Shown piece after piece: positions 40,428-49,319 of a stretch of DNA of 64,000 bases (the first letter of the stretch is position 1; each line of letters opens with the position of its first letter). The translations under genes were made by a program, and so were the position numbers. This stretch comes from Bradyrhizobium sp. CCGUVB1N3 (GTDB lineage: Bacteria > Pseudomonadota > Alphaproteobacteria > Rhizobiales > Xanthobacteraceae), in NCBI RefSeq assembly GCF_024199925.1, contig NZ_JANADR010000001.1:6885501-6949500 (forward strand), in the 5' to 3' direction. Below the pieces are notes generated by a model, which saw only the letters and a program-made list of their open reading frames with translations, was not told the origin of the DNA and made no database searches.

Positions 40428-40809
40428 GGTGAAGGTCGAAGGCCTCGACGAGCTTCTGAAAAAATTCGAGGCGTTCGACAAGCAGATCGAGGACCTGCAC
40501 AAGGAAGTGCCGCAGCAGCTGGTCGAGTGGCAGACCGAGGATACGCGGCGGAAATATCCGAACATCAAAGTCGATGAAACCGAGGAGTCCGTCGAGGCAT
40601 CGACGGAAATCTGGCCGCGCTCGCGGCTGGAGCTGGAGCCTGGATTCAAGCGACCGCGCCCGACCGTGAAGAAGGGGCCGACGATGGCCCGGATCAAGGG
40701 CGTTGGCCGCCCGCCGCCGTCGACACGGCCACTGCTGCGCACCGAGCTGTTCACCAAGCTGGTCGACCGGATGACGAGGGCTGTCAACGAGGCGATGAAA
40801 TGGCCATAA
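40420..40809 (+). CDS. HK97 gp10-like neck/tail completion protein
   Basis: 129 residues. LEVKVEGLDELLKKFEAFDK is the usual N-terminal helix-containing start of gp10-type proteins, and STRPLLRTELFTKLVDRMTR the C-terminal helix that follows a basic loop. Overlaps both neighbours by 8-10 bases. Position between connector and stopper fits. Confidence 0.7.
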   Translation: MLEVKVEGLDELLKKFEAFDKQIEDLHKEVPQQLVEWQTEDTRRKYPNIKVDETEESVEASTEIWPRSRLELEPGFKRPRPTVKKGPTMARIKGVGRPPPSTRPLLRTELFTKLVDRMTRAVNEAMKWP

Positions 40810-41156
40810 ACCTCGACGTGCTGCTGCAGGCGCCGATCTTCGATTTCTGGGCGGTTGATTGCACGTTCCTGCCGATCAAGTCGCAGCCGTCCGCTGGCAG
40901 CTATCCGGGGCGCGGCATCCTCGGCACCTATTCAACCGCCGTGCAGGCGCTCGACGGCTCGCTGTATTCCGATCAGCGCACCATCCTCGATATCCGCGAG
41001 AGCGAGTTCGCGGTGCTGCCGATCCAGAATGATCACGTCATCATCCCCCTGGACTGCAACGGCGTGCCGAAGGGTGAGTACCAGATCGTCGATGCATCAA
41101 GCGACGGCGGCGGCGCGACGATGCTGACCATCCGCAAGTACGAAACGATCATGTGA
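40800..41156 (+). CDS. Putative head-tail stopper
   Basis: 118 residues, beta-rich: PIFDFWAVDCTFLPIKSQPS, GRGILGTYSTAVQALDGSLY, NDHVIIPLDCNGVPKGEYQI, ATMLTIRKYE. Small sheet protein of the size and position of head-tail stoppers; assignment is mainly by gene order. Confidence 0.6.
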   Translation: MAINLDVLLQAPIFDFWAVDCTFLPIKSQPSAGSYPGRGILGTYSTAVQALDGSLYSDQRTILDIRESEFAVLPIQNDHVIIPLDCNGVPKGEYQIVDASSDGGGATMLTIRKYETIM

Positions 41157-41842
41157 TGGGCGTTACCGACACGCAGAGCTATTCGCACGTCATCCGCGAC
41201 GTGTTGTTCGGCGCCCTGCAGGCAGACCCATTTTTCGTGAGCTATACCTGCCGCAAGAACAAGATGCTGGTCGCGCGGCCCGAGTGCCTGCCTTACCTCG
41301 GCGTCTACATCATCGACGAGACGATGACACCAGATGGCGACGGCAACGCCGGCGAGGTGCGCTTCATTCACGCCACGCGCATCGGCTTCTCGGTGATGAT
41401 CGCCAACAACGATCAGGATGCCTGCGAGCTGCAACTCGACGCCGCGTTCTGGCGGATCATGAACCGGCTGTGGCCGGACGAGTACATCATGAACCTGCTG
41501 GACACAGAGAACCCGAACACCGGGCAGAGCAATCCCGACAACACCCGGATTGAGAGCATCGAGCGCGGCCTGCGCCGCTATGTCTGGGGCAACGCCGCCT
41601 TCAACAACGAAACCCCGCTCGGAGAGATGCAATACGACATCACCTGTCGGCATCGCACCTATTGGTCGCCCGGGCCGTTCGACGATCTGCTCACCATCGA
41701 CATGAAAACCGGCATCAAGCCGGGTGACACCCAAGACGAGATGGACCAGCGGCAGCAGCTGCACCGCGTCTGCCAGTTCGACCCGTCAAGCTTCGCAGCG
41801 AAGCGGGAGTTCAAGCAAAGGAGCAAGACCAATGGCCGTTAG
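41156..41842 (+). CDS. Putative tail terminator / minor tail protein
   Basis: 228 residues from ATG 41156 (TGATG overlap with the stop before). SYSHVIRDVLFGALQADPFF, YLGVYIIDETMTPDGDGNAG, RIGFSVMIANNDQDACELQL and EMQYDITCRHRTYWSPGPFD have the Mu-type/GpU-like alternation of helix and sheet expected for the ring that ends tail growth. Assignment by pattern and order. Confidence 0.6.
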   Translation: MGVTDTQSYSHVIRDVLFGALQADPFFVSYTCRKNKMLVARPECLPYLGVYIIDETMTPDGDGNAGEVRFIHATRIGFSVMIANNDQDACELQLDAAFWRIMNRLWPDEYIMNLLDTENPNTGQSNPDNTRIESIERGLRRYVWGNAAFNNETPLGEMQYDITCRHRTYWSPGPFDDLLTIDMKTGIKPGDTQDEMDQRQQLHRVCQFDPSSFAAKREFKQRSKTNGR

Positions 41843-42122
41843 CAAAGCGTCGCTGCGCGGGCTGCGCATGAATGAGCGGATGCAAAAAATTCGGGAAGCG
41901 AACAAGCCGAGGACCGTTCGCGTCACGCCAGCGAACGACGACATGCGTCGATTGTTGAAGCATCCGCACGCTGGAGGCTTCGGCAAAGAAGGCTCAGCCG
42001 AATGGCCGGATGACCGCTTCACCCAGCGCCGCCTCGCCGATGGCGACATCAGGAGCGACGACGGGCCGCCGCACCACGAGCGACGATCTCACCGCAGGCA
42101 AGAGGACAACAGCGGCGCCTAA
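41832..42122 (+). CDS. Small phage protein of unknown function
   Basis: 96 residues, overlapping the previous gene by 11 bases. RTVRVTPANDDMRRLLKHPH, AGGFGKEGSAEWPDDRFTQR and a polar end. Highly basic, no cysteine. The LLKHP.AGGF..EGS.EWP motif seems common to rhizobial myo-prophages. Role unknown. Confidence 0.6.
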   Translation: MAVSKASLRGLRMNERMQKIREANKPRTVRVTPANDDMRRLLKHPHAGGFGKEGSAEWPDDRFTQRRLADGDIRSDDGPPHHERRSHRRQEDNSGA

Positions 42123-42149
42123 TCAGGCGGCGCTTTCATTTTGGCCGCT

Positions 42150-42839
42150 ATGGCTGATGTCAAGTGCGTTGTTTACTGGCTGTTCGATGAACAATGCATT
42201 TGCTTGTGGCGGCATGGGTATATCGGCATCACGAGCAATTGGAAGAAGCGACTAAACCGACATAGGCGTAACGGCTCGTTCCCACGCGGATTTAGCTGGA
42301 AGATTCTATTTCGCGGGCCAAAGAGTGTGTGCCGCAAATTGGAATGGCAGTTGCGACCGACGCGCGGCATTGGATGGAATCGCGGCGTTGGTGGCGGCCT
42401 TGCGCGGCTTGGTTATCGAGCGACCGAAACTGCAAAGCAAAATATGCGTGAGGCCGCGAAACGAAAACCGGCGATCTCAGATGAAACGCGCGAGAAGTTG
42501 CGGATCGCCAGCACGGGCCGAACAAATCGCGGTCGTATCGGTCGAAAACAATCCGAGGATTCGAAAGCCAAAATCTCTGCAGGCAATACGGGTAAGCGCA
42601 GGACCGATGAGACGGTCCGCAAAATGTCGGAGCGAATGCTCGGGCAGAAGCTTCACCTAGGCCATTCTCACAGCGAACGAACCAAGCAACTCATCAGAGC
42701 AAGGAAATCCGGCCTCGCGATTCATTCCGAGGAGGAGAAGTGCAAGCGTGCCGAACGCATGAAAGGCAACGCTTTGACGGAAGGCAAACCGTGGTCTGCC
42801 GCGCGGAGACTTGCGTGGCTGCAGCATAAGGAGACGTAG
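42150..42839 (+). CDS. GIY-YIG homing endonuclease with NUMOD3 repeats
   Basis: 229 residues from ATG 42150 (TTG 42141 is in frame). Nuclease domain at the N-terminus: VVYWLFDE and GYIGITSNWKKRLNRHRR carry the two motif strands and the catalytic Arg. The C-terminal half repeats NUMOD3-type DNA-binding motifs (SDETREKLRIASTG, SEDSKAKISAGNTGKRRTD, ETVRKMSERMLGQKL). Codons are less GC-rich than the flanking genes. A free-standing homing endonuclease lodged between tail genes; its 3' end contains the ribosome site of the sheath gene. Confidence 0.85.
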   Translation: MADVKCVVYWLFDEQCICLWRHGYIGITSNWKKRLNRHRRNGSFPRGFSWKILFRGPKSVCRKLEWQLRPTRGIGWNRGVGGGLARLGYRATETAKQNMREAAKRKPAISDETREKLRIASTGRTNRGRIGRKQSEDSKAKISAGNTGKRRTDETVRKMSERMLGQKLHLGHSHSERTKQLIRARKSGLAIHSEEEKCKRAERMKGNALTEGKPWSAARRLAWLQHKET

Positions 42840-42841
42840 CC

Positions 42842-44407
42842 GTGCCCATCTCGTTCGCCAACATTCCCCAAAATATTAAAGTGCCGCTCTACTGGGTCGA
42901 AGTCGATCCCTCGATGGCGGGCCTGCCGACGATCAATCTGCGCGCGCTGCTGGTCGGCGTCATGAAGGGCGGCACCGCGACGCACGATATCGCCGTTCCG
43001 ATTGGCAGCCAGGCGCAGGCTGATGCGCAATTCGGCGAAGGAAGCGAGCTGGCGCGGATGTTCAAGGCGTTCTTCGCCAACAACTTCGCCAACGAGGTCT
43101 GGGGCCTGCCGATGGCTGAGCCGACCGGCGCGGCTGCGGCGACCGGGACCATCGTCATCAGCGCGGCGCCCACCCAAGCTGGCACCATCCATCTCTACGT
43201 CGGCGGCGAGTACGTCCCGGTCAACGTGCTGACGACCGACACGCCGACGACCATCGGCGAGGCCATCGCGGATGCGATCAACTCCGACACGTCGCTGCCG
43301 GTTACGGCGTCCAATACGGCGGGGACCGTGACGTTGACCTCGGTGTTCAAGAGCGTGAACGCCAACGAGATCAACGTGTCGCTGAACTACTACGGCACGA
43401 TTGGCGGCCAGCAGACCCCGGTTGGCCTCGGCATCCAGCTGCCTGCGACCGGCTTCCTTACGGGCGCCAGCGGCACGCCCGTGTTCACGACGGCAATCAC
43501 CAACCTGGGCGAGGAGCCGTTCGAATACGTGGCCATGCCCTATACCGACTCCAACTCGCTGTTCGTGTGGGATCAGGAGTACGGCTTCACCGATCAGGGC
43601 CGCTGGGGCTGGGAGCGCGAGCTATTCGGCCATGTGATCTCGTCGAAGCGCGGGACCTATGCTGATCTGCTGTTGTTCGGCGACACGATGAACAGCGGCG
43701 TCGAGTCGATCATGGGTTTCGAGGTGGCGTCGCTCTCGCCGTGCTTCGAATGGGCCGCAGCCTATACCGCCAAGGCGCAGCGCGCCTTCATCAACGATCC
43801 GGCCCGCCCGCTGCAGGCGTTGACGCTGAACCAGATCAAGGCGGCGCCGATCCACCAGCGGTTCGACTTCGTCGAGCTGAACTCGCTCGCGTCCAACGGC
43901 ATCGCCATCCAGAAGATCGGCTCGGATGGCCAGCCGATGATCGCCCGAGAGCAGACGACCTACCAGATGAACCTCTACGGGCAGCCGGACGATGCCTACG
44001 AGCTGATGACCACGCTGGCGACACTGGCGAAGCTGCTGCGCAATCAAAAAGCGGCGATCACCTCGAAATTCCCGAGGCACAAGCTGGCGAACGACGGCAC
44101 CAAGTTTGGTCCAGGCCAAGCCATCGTCACCCCGGGCATCATCAAGGCCGAGCTGATCAACCAGTACCAGATGGATATGTACAACGGCCTCGTTGAGGAC
44201 CTCGTCAACTTCAAGCGCAACCTGCTGGTGGAGCGCGACCCGAACGATCCGAACCGGGTCAACGTGCTCTATCCGCCCGACCTGATCAATCAGCTGCGCA
44301 TCTTCGCCGTGCTCGCGCAATTCCGCCTGCAGTACGACCGCGGCATCGACACGCTGATCATTGGCCAGCCGCAGCCGCCGTTCAACGCGGCGTCCGGCGC
44401 GTCCTAA
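42842..44407 (+). CDS. Tail sheath protein (Mu gpL-like)
   Basis: 521 residues, GTG start at 42842 after AAGGAGA. SFANIPQNIKVPLYWVEVDP, NLRALLVGVMKGG and an inserted beta domain (about 95-205) are followed by the conserved sheath core (YVAMPYTDSNSLFVW, HVISSKRGTYADLLLFGDTM) and C-terminal LRIFAVLAQFRLQYDRGIDT. Contracts around the tube to drive it through the envelope. Defines the phage as a myovirus. Confidence 0.9.
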   Translation: MPISFANIPQNIKVPLYWVEVDPSMAGLPTINLRALLVGVMKGGTATHDIAVPIGSQAQADAQFGEGSELARMFKAFFANNFANEVWGLPMAEPTGAAAATGTIVISAAPTQAGTIHLYVGGEYVPVNVLTTDTPTTIGEAIADAINSDTSLPVTASNTAGTVTLTSVFKSVNANEINVSLNYYGTIGGQQTPVGLGIQLPATGFLTGASGTPVFTTAITNLGEEPFEYVAMPYTDSNSLFVWDQEYGFTDQGRWGWERELFGHVISSKRGTYADLLLFGDTMNSGVESIMGFEVASLSPCFEWAAAYTAKAQRAFINDPARPLQALTLNQIKAAPIHQRFDFVELNSLASNGIAIQKIGSDGQPMIAREQTTYQMNLYGQPDDAYELMTTLATLAKLLRNQKAAITSKFPRHKLANDGTKFGPGQAIVTPGIIKAELINQYQMDMYNGLVEDLVNFKRNLLVERDPNDPNRVNVLYPPDLINQLRIFAVLAQFRLQYDRGIDTLIIGQPQPPFNAASGAS

Positions 44408-44491
44408 CCGTTCCATCACATCACCGGCCTGCACAACCGCGCCAACCCTGTCGCGGCTTTCGGTGCTGGTCGACCGAAAGGAGACTGATCA

Positions 44492-44860
44492 ATGGCCCAA
44501 AGGATTGCAGGCATCGCTTTTCTGACGGTGGACGGCACGCAGCTTGCGCTGCGCGGCAACTTCACCGTCAGCCCATCGCCGGTCGAGCGCACCATGATCG
44601 CGGGACAGGACGGCGTGCACGGCTATCAGGAGCTGCCGCGCGTGCCGTATATCGAAGGCGATCTCTCGACGATGCCGGGTTTCTATCTGGAAGACCTGCT
44701 CGCCGAGACCGACGTTACCGTCGTCGCGCAGCTTGCCAACAACATGCAGTACATCCTGACCGGCGGTACCTGCAAAGGCGGCTTCGAAAACAACACGCGC
44801 GACGGTCAGGTCCGCGTGCGGTGGGAGGGCGTGACCTGTCAGGAGGTTAGCCTCGCATGA
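44492..44860 (+). CDS. Tail tube protein (Mu gpM-like)
   Basis: 122 residues after ribosome site AAGGAGA. MAQRIAGIAFLTVDGTQLAL, SPSPVERTMIAGQDGVHGYQ and GTCKGGFENNTRDGQVRVRW are landmarks of the Mu-type tube family. Forms the inner hexameric tube under the sheath. Confidence 0.88.
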   Translation: MAQRIAGIAFLTVDGTQLALRGNFTVSPSPVERTMIAGQDGVHGYQELPRVPYIEGDLSTMPGFYLEDLLAETDVTVVAQLANNMQYILTGGTCKGGFENNTRDGQVRVRWEGVTCQEVSLA

Positions 44861-45324
44861 ACGTACAGCGAAAACGCGAAGGCTTCATCGACGAGCAGCA
44901 GCCGCAGCCGACCGCGAAGATTATCGACGCGACGCCGCAACAGCCCGAACCCGAGGCCAAGCCGTCGCGCACGATGCCGCCGCCCGATATCGAGGCCTCG
45001 CCCGCCGAGCTGCCGCCGATGTGGCAGGACGAATGGCCGCTCGTCATCAAGCTGCTGAACAAGCCGATCCACAACAACAGGGGCGAGCTCGTCCACGAGC
45101 TGAAGCTGCGGGAGCCGCGCGCGGGCGACATCAACCGCTACGGCAACCCGGTGCGGATCAATCAGGACGGCGACGTGGTCTGGGACGAGCGCAAGATGAC
45201 CTACATGATCTCGGCGCTGTCCGACATACTCGCTCCATTCATCGAGGACATGCATCCCCGCGACTGGAACACAGCGGCGATGAAGCTCCGAAATTTTTTT
45301 CTGCCCGATCCACGGGCCTGGTAG
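44857..45324 (+). CDS. Tail assembly chaperone, upstream frame (Mu gp41-like)
   Basis: 155 residues, ATGA-type overlap with the tube gene. A disordered proline/glutamine start precedes WPLVIKLLNKPIHNNRGELV and HELKLREPRAGDINRYG, the tail_assembly signature, then MTYMISALSDILAPFIEDMH. Guides tape measure and tube polymerisation. A slippery run near its end (45291-45300) lets ribosomes extend into the next frame. Confidence 0.85.
   Translation: MNVQRKREGFIDEQQPQPTAKIIDATPQQPEPEAKPSRTMPPPDIEASPAELPPMWQDEWPLVIKLLNKPIHNNRGELVHELKLREPRAGDINRYGNPVRINQDGDVVWDERKMTYMISALSDILAPFIEDMHPRDWNTAAMKLRNFFLPDPRAW
45291..45300 (+). other. Programmed -1 frameshift site
   Basis: AAATTTTTTT, phased so that A-AAT-TTT and T-TTT-TTT both form X-XXY-YYZ heptamers in the zero frame (codons CGA AAT TTT TTT). 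The -1 frame stays open to 45485. Same arrangement as in other tail chaperone genes. Confidence 0.8.
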
Positions 45325-45485
45325 GCGACGAGGACGACATCATCCTCGACTGCTATCGGCTGGCCCGCTGGTACCACGTCAGTCCGGACGTCTTTCTGTC
45401 CATGCCACTCAGCGAGGTTCGGATTCACATGAGCCGCAGTGCCGAGCTTGATCGCAGGCAGCAGCCAGTGAGCGACGACGAATAA
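45292..45485 (+). CDS. Tail assembly chaperone, -1 frame extension
   Basis: Has no good start of its own. After slippage the frame reads SARSTGLVGDEDDIILDCYR, LARWYHVSPDVFLSMPLSEV and HMSRSAELDRRQQPVSDDE, a GpE/gp42-like short helical domain. Its TAA overlaps the tape measure ATG (TAATG), placing it where the T part of G/GT-type proteins belongs. Confidence 0.8.
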
Positions 45486-48094
45486 TGCCTACGGAGCAAG
45501 AAGAATTAAAGCTGATCGTCACGCTGGTCGACAACGCCTCGGCTGGCCTGGACAAGATCGTCGAGAAAACCAAGGAGATGGGCGGCCCTCAGATGAAAGA
45601 GGCGCACGCCAAGATGACCGAGGGCACGAAGGAGCTGAACAAGGCCTTCAAGGAAATCACTGGCGGCTTCGGCGATGCCTTCAAGGCCCTCGGCGAATTT
45701 CGCGGCGGTCTGGTTGCTGGCGTCGGTGGTCTGGCGATATTCGGCGCGGCGGTGAGCAGGCAAGTCGGCGAGATAGCGAAGCTCGCTGCCGAAATGCGCA
45801 GCCTCAATCAGGCGGCGCGCGCTATCGGCGTCGATCCCACGTCGATGAAAAACATCATCGATCAGTTCGAAGCCATCGGCGTCAGCGCGGATCAGACGAA
45901 AGCCAATCTCGGCAAGATGGCGGGAGCCGTCGCCGATCTCAGCCACGTTGGCAGCGCGCTGCGCCGGGACTTGATGCACATGGCGGGGTCTGACCCGGAA
46001 TCCCGACGCGCCATGGACGAGTTTCTGACGAAAGTCACGCAGGCGAGGACGGAGGAAGAGCGATACAACGCGGTTGCTGCGGCGGCCGAAAAAGTTCGGC
46101 AGCACGCATACGAACAGCAGATCGCGAGAGGAGCAACCCAGCAGCAAGCGGAGATCGAAGCAGCCAATCGTCGGAACGAATTTGCCTCGCGCTTCTGGGA
46201 CAGCACCATGGTGCAGATGCAGCGCCTGCAGCAGATGCACGAGGAGGAGCGCACATTCTGGAAGGAGCGCTACGACTCGGCAGAAAAGCTGGCAAACAAA
46301 TTCGGCGAGATCAAAAGCACCTGGGGCGATATCGCCAACGTCGTGTCTGCACCGACGCAGATGATGCAGAACCTCAAGACGGTCCTCGATTACATCGCGC
46401 CAGCGCTTGAGCACATCAAGGATGCGTTGATATGGCTCGATAAATGGGCGTCGAAGCCATCGGCATTTGGCGGCAGCGGCAAGGACGACAACAAGATCGT
46501 GCCGATGTCGCCGAGCAAGGGCGCCGAAGACCCGTTCTGGCGGCGCTTCGGCGATTACTTCAACAAGGACCTCGGGCGCACCGACGAGGACAAGAAGAAA
46601 GCGCAGGAGGACAACACCAAGGCCCTCAAGGAGCTGAACGACGCGATCAAACCAAAGGTGCCGTGGGGCTATCGGCCGACGTCGGGCACCGGATTTGATC
46701 GCAGCATGGTGCAGAACGCCTCGTTCACGACGGGCGGCGGCGCCGGCGGCGGCGCTGGCGGCAATTACGGTTATGGGCCGTTCGGCGGCGGCGGTGGGTT
46801 CGGCGGCGTACCGGGCGGCGGCGGCTCGTATGGCGGTGGCGGCGGCGGCAGCTATGGCGGCAGCGGCAAGGGCGGCTATGGCGGCGGCGGTGCGCCGTAT
46901 GGCAGCGACACTGGCGGCGATACAGGCGGCCCGCACTCCGGTCCCGCCGGCGATCCCAGCGTGCCGTCCGATATTCTGGCCAAGGCGAGATCTGTCGCGC
47001 TGCACGGCGGCCCTGGCGCTGTCGAGAAGTTCATGGCCAGCCAGGGCTATCCCAAGGCGGGCAGCTGGTGCGGCGAGTTCGCGGCCTCGGTCGTCAAGTC
47101 GGTTGGCGGCACGCCGCCGAAGGGCGCGGCCGTCGCGTCGAACTGGCGCAATTGGGGCACGCCGGTCGCCCCAGGAGACGTGCAACCTGGCGACATCGCG
47201 GTGGCCGATCGTGGCGTGCGAACCGGCGCGACGGGTAGTCACGTCACCATCGTCGAAGACGTTAACAAGAAAGCCGGGACGTTCAACGGGCTTGGCGGCA
47301 ACCAGGGTCGCGGCTTCGAGTCCCAGTTTGCGCTGAAGGGGTACAGCTTCCGCCGCGCATCCGGCGACATGCCCAACGGGCAGACCGCTGGCCCCGGTGG
47401 CGGCAAGGGCGCGGGCGAGACGCCAGCAACAGCGGATGGAGCCAAGGGCGCTGGCGGCGTCGCCGATCAACGCGCGGCGATGATGGCCGAGGTCAACCAG
47501 GACCCTGCCACGAAGCAGTTGCTGTATCGGATGATGCGCTCCGAGGGTGGCGGCGCTCCCACCGTCGAAGCGCTGTTCAATCGCACGCAGATGATCCGGC
47601 AGAAGGTGCCGGGGTACAAGATCGGCGATGAATTGCGGAGCGGCTTCTATGGCCCGATCAACAGGGGCCAAACTGGCGGCCCTCTCAGCGAGAACGAGCG
47701 GGCGAAATACGACAAGACGCTGAGCGAAGTGGTTGGCGGCAGTGACTACATTCAGGGCCGCACCAATCAAGGTATGGCGTCCGACCCAGGCGCGAGGCTT
47801 CCGGGCCGCGTGCCGATCCCCGGCTCGCACGAGGTTTACAATTATTGGGAAGGCCGACGCAAAGGCGTCGACTTCTCCGTCGCTGACAGCGCGCGATTTG
47901 CGCGCGAGCAGCTCGACCGGCGCATGGCCGCTGCCAACAAGGTCGAAGGCTCGGGCAAGATCAGCGTGGACGTGAACGCACCGAAGGGCACCAAGGTCGA
48001 TGCCCAGGGCGGTGGCATCTTCAAGGATGTTGAGATCAACCGGCAGACCCAGATGGAGCCTGCCCGCAAGGGTCCTGAGACGATATCGATATGA
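45485..48094 (+). CDS. Tape measure protein with peptidase domain
   Basis: 869 residues. N-terminal coiled-coil (LKLIVTLVDNASAGLDKIVE) and a hydrophobic stretch (GGLVAGVGGLAIFGAAV, 74-90), then helical body to about 390. Residues 415-480 are nearly all Gly/Tyr/Ser. Residues about 495-610 form a TIGR02594/NlpC-P60-like amidase domain: nucleophile C529 (GSWCGEFAASVV) and H586 (GSHVTIVEDV). The C-terminal part (about 660-790) resembles a structural or lytic-enzyme-like domain. Sets tail length and likely opens peptidoglycan during entry. Confidence 0.88.
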   Translation: MPTEQEELKLIVTLVDNASAGLDKIVEKTKEMGGPQMKEAHAKMTEGTKELNKAFKEITGGFGDAFKALGEFRGGLVAGVGGLAIFGAAVSRQVGEIAKLAAEMRSLNQAARAIGVDPTSMKNIIDQFEAIGVSADQTKANLGKMAGAVADLSHVGSALRRDLMHMAGSDPESRRAMDEFLTKVTQARTEEERYNAVAAAAEKVRQHAYEQQIARGATQQQAEIEAANRRNEFASRFWDSTMVQMQRLQQMHEEERTFWKERYDSAEKLANKFGEIKSTWGDIANVVSAPTQMMQNLKTVLDYIAPALEHIKDALIWLDKWASKPSAFGGSGKDDNKIVPMSPSKGAEDPFWRRFGDYFNKDLGRTDEDKKKAQEDNTKALKELNDAIKPKVPWGYRPTSGTGFDRSMVQNASFTTGGGAGGGAGGNYGYGPFGGGGGFGGVPGGGGSYGGGGGGSYGGSGKGGYGGGGAPYGSDTGGDTGGPHSGPAGDPSVPSDILAKARSVALHGGPGAVEKFMASQGYPKAGSWCGEFAASVVKSVGGTPPKGAAVASNWRNWGTPVAPGDVQPGDIAVADRGVRTGATGSHVTIVEDVNKKAGTFNGLGGNQGRGFESQFALKGYSFRRASGDMPNGQTAGPGGGKGAGETPATADGAKGAGGVADQRAAMMAEVNQDPATKQLLYRMMRSEGGGAPTVEALFNRTQMIRQKVPGYKIGDELRSGFYGPINRGQTGGPLSENERAKYDKTLSEVVGGSDYIQGRTNQGMASDPGARLPGRVPIPGSHEVYNYWEGRRKGVDFSVADSARFAREQLDRRMAAANKVEGSGKISVDVNAPKGTKVDAQGGGIFKDVEINRQTQMEPARKGPETISI

Positions 48095-48651
48095 CAACCA
48101 TCTTCGAGATCACACCGGGCAAGCCGAGTTGGCGCGACGATTGGATTCGCGCGACCTATAACAATGCGCCCTTCCATTGCGAGGCCAACAGCCGCGAGAG
48201 CGGGCGGCGCATCGTCGAGCACCAGTTTCCGAAGAAAGAGTATCCCTATGCCGAGGACATGGGGCGCATGGCGCGCGAGTTCACCATCCGCGCCTATTGC
48301 ATCGTCTACTCCCGCGACGATGACGATCTGTTCCGCACCGACTATCGCAAGGTGCGCGACCGATTGATTGATGCGCTGGAAACGGAAGGCCCTGGCACGC
48401 TTCAGCTGTCCACGCAGCCGCCGCAAACTGTGGTCGTGACGCGCTATCGCATGACCGAGGAGGAACGCTTCGGTGGCTTCTGCACGTTCGACATCACATT
48501 CCTCGAGTATGGTATCGATCCGCTGTTCGATCCCGGACAGGAGGACACCCAGGCGACAGTCGCAAAAGCTTCGCAGGCCGTGCGCGATCAGGTGCAGCGC
48601 ACGCTTGCACCTCCGTCGCCATCCATCGGCACGAGAGCGATTGAAGCATGA
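48091..48651 (+). CDS. DNA circularisation / gpN-like protein, N-terminal part
   Basis: 186 residues, overlapping the tape measure by 4 bases. PSWRDDWIRATYNNAPFHCE, GRRIVEHQFPKKEYPYAEDM and FTIRAYCIVYSRDDDDLFRT reproduce the DNA_circ_N (Mu gpN) pattern of baseplate hub proteins. In Mu the protein is about 500 residues; here the remainder is a separate gene. Confidence 0.85.
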   Translation: MTTIFEITPGKPSWRDDWIRATYNNAPFHCEANSRESGRRIVEHQFPKKEYPYAEDMGRMAREFTIRAYCIVYSRDDDDLFRTDYRKVRDRLIDALETEGPGTLQLSTQPPQTVVVTRYRMTEEERFGGFCTFDITFLEYGIDPLFDPGQEDTQATVAKASQAVRDQVQRTLAPPSPSIGTRAIEA

Positions 48652-49316
48652 AACGGGGCGATGCCAGCGAAGCGGCACCGCTCGTGGACCGCATGTTGGC
48701 GCGGCTGCTGTCATTCGTTCCGGCTAAGGGTCACGCTGGTAGCAACGCACGGACGGTCATCGGTGACACGAGGGCCAATGCCTACAAGCTGCTGTCCGAC
48801 GACGCTATGGGGCCGCCGCTCGATGATTGCTTCGATCAGGCGCGGCAAGCAGGCATCACATGGCAACAGCTTGAGGACGTGCGCCAGCAGACCGCGCAGG
48901 AAGCGCCTCTCTCGCTCGGCGCGAAGCTGATCCAGAACGCGGGCATTCGTCTCTGCTTGGCAACGGAGGCCTACATCATCGCGGGTATGACGTTCATCAG
49001 CCGCCAGCAAGTTGATGCAATGAAGACTGCGCTATTGCAGCCGTTCGTGGATGCCGAGGAGATTGCCGCCGACGACATGGATCAGATGACGTTTCAATCT
49101 CTGATCACGCTGCACGGGGCGCTCACCAACCATCTGGTGCAGACCGCGATGCCGCTGCCGCGCATGCTCAACTATCAGTTCTTCACCCCGCTGCCGACCC
49201 TGGTCATGGCATACAAGCTTTATCAAGACGCCTCACGCGCCGACGAGTTGCGCGACGAGAACAAGATTGTGCATCCCGCCTTCTGCCCGATGCTGGGCGA
49301 GGCGCTGTCCGGTTGA
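48648..49316 (+). CDS. gpN-like protein, C-terminal part as separate gene
   Basis: 222 residues, ATGA overlap with the preceding gene, same reading direction but different frame. Helical: RQAGITWQQLEDVRQQTAQE, MTFISRQQVDAMKTALLQPF, LITLHGALTNHLVQTAMPLP, PTLVMAYKLYQDASRADELR. Reads like the back half of Mu gpN-type proteins; the split looks natural because both halves have their own starts. Confidence 0.75.
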   Translation: MKRGDASEAAPLVDRMLARLLSFVPAKGHAGSNARTVIGDTRANAYKLLSDDAMGPPLDDCFDQARQAGITWQQLEDVRQQTAQEAPLSLGAKLIQNAGIRLCLATEAYIIAGMTFISRQQVDAMKTALLQPFVDAEEIAADDMDQMTFQSLITLHGALTNHLVQTAMPLPRMLNYQFFTPLPTLVMAYKLYQDASRADELRDENKIVHPAFCPMLGEALSG

Positions 49317-49319
49317 CCC

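Noticed and set aside
45506..48097. 863-residue open frame antisense to the tape measure gene
   Set aside because: Shadow of a GC-rich gene: runs of Ala, Arg and Val, no ribosome site, and the sense strand has clear tape measure and peptidase motifs.
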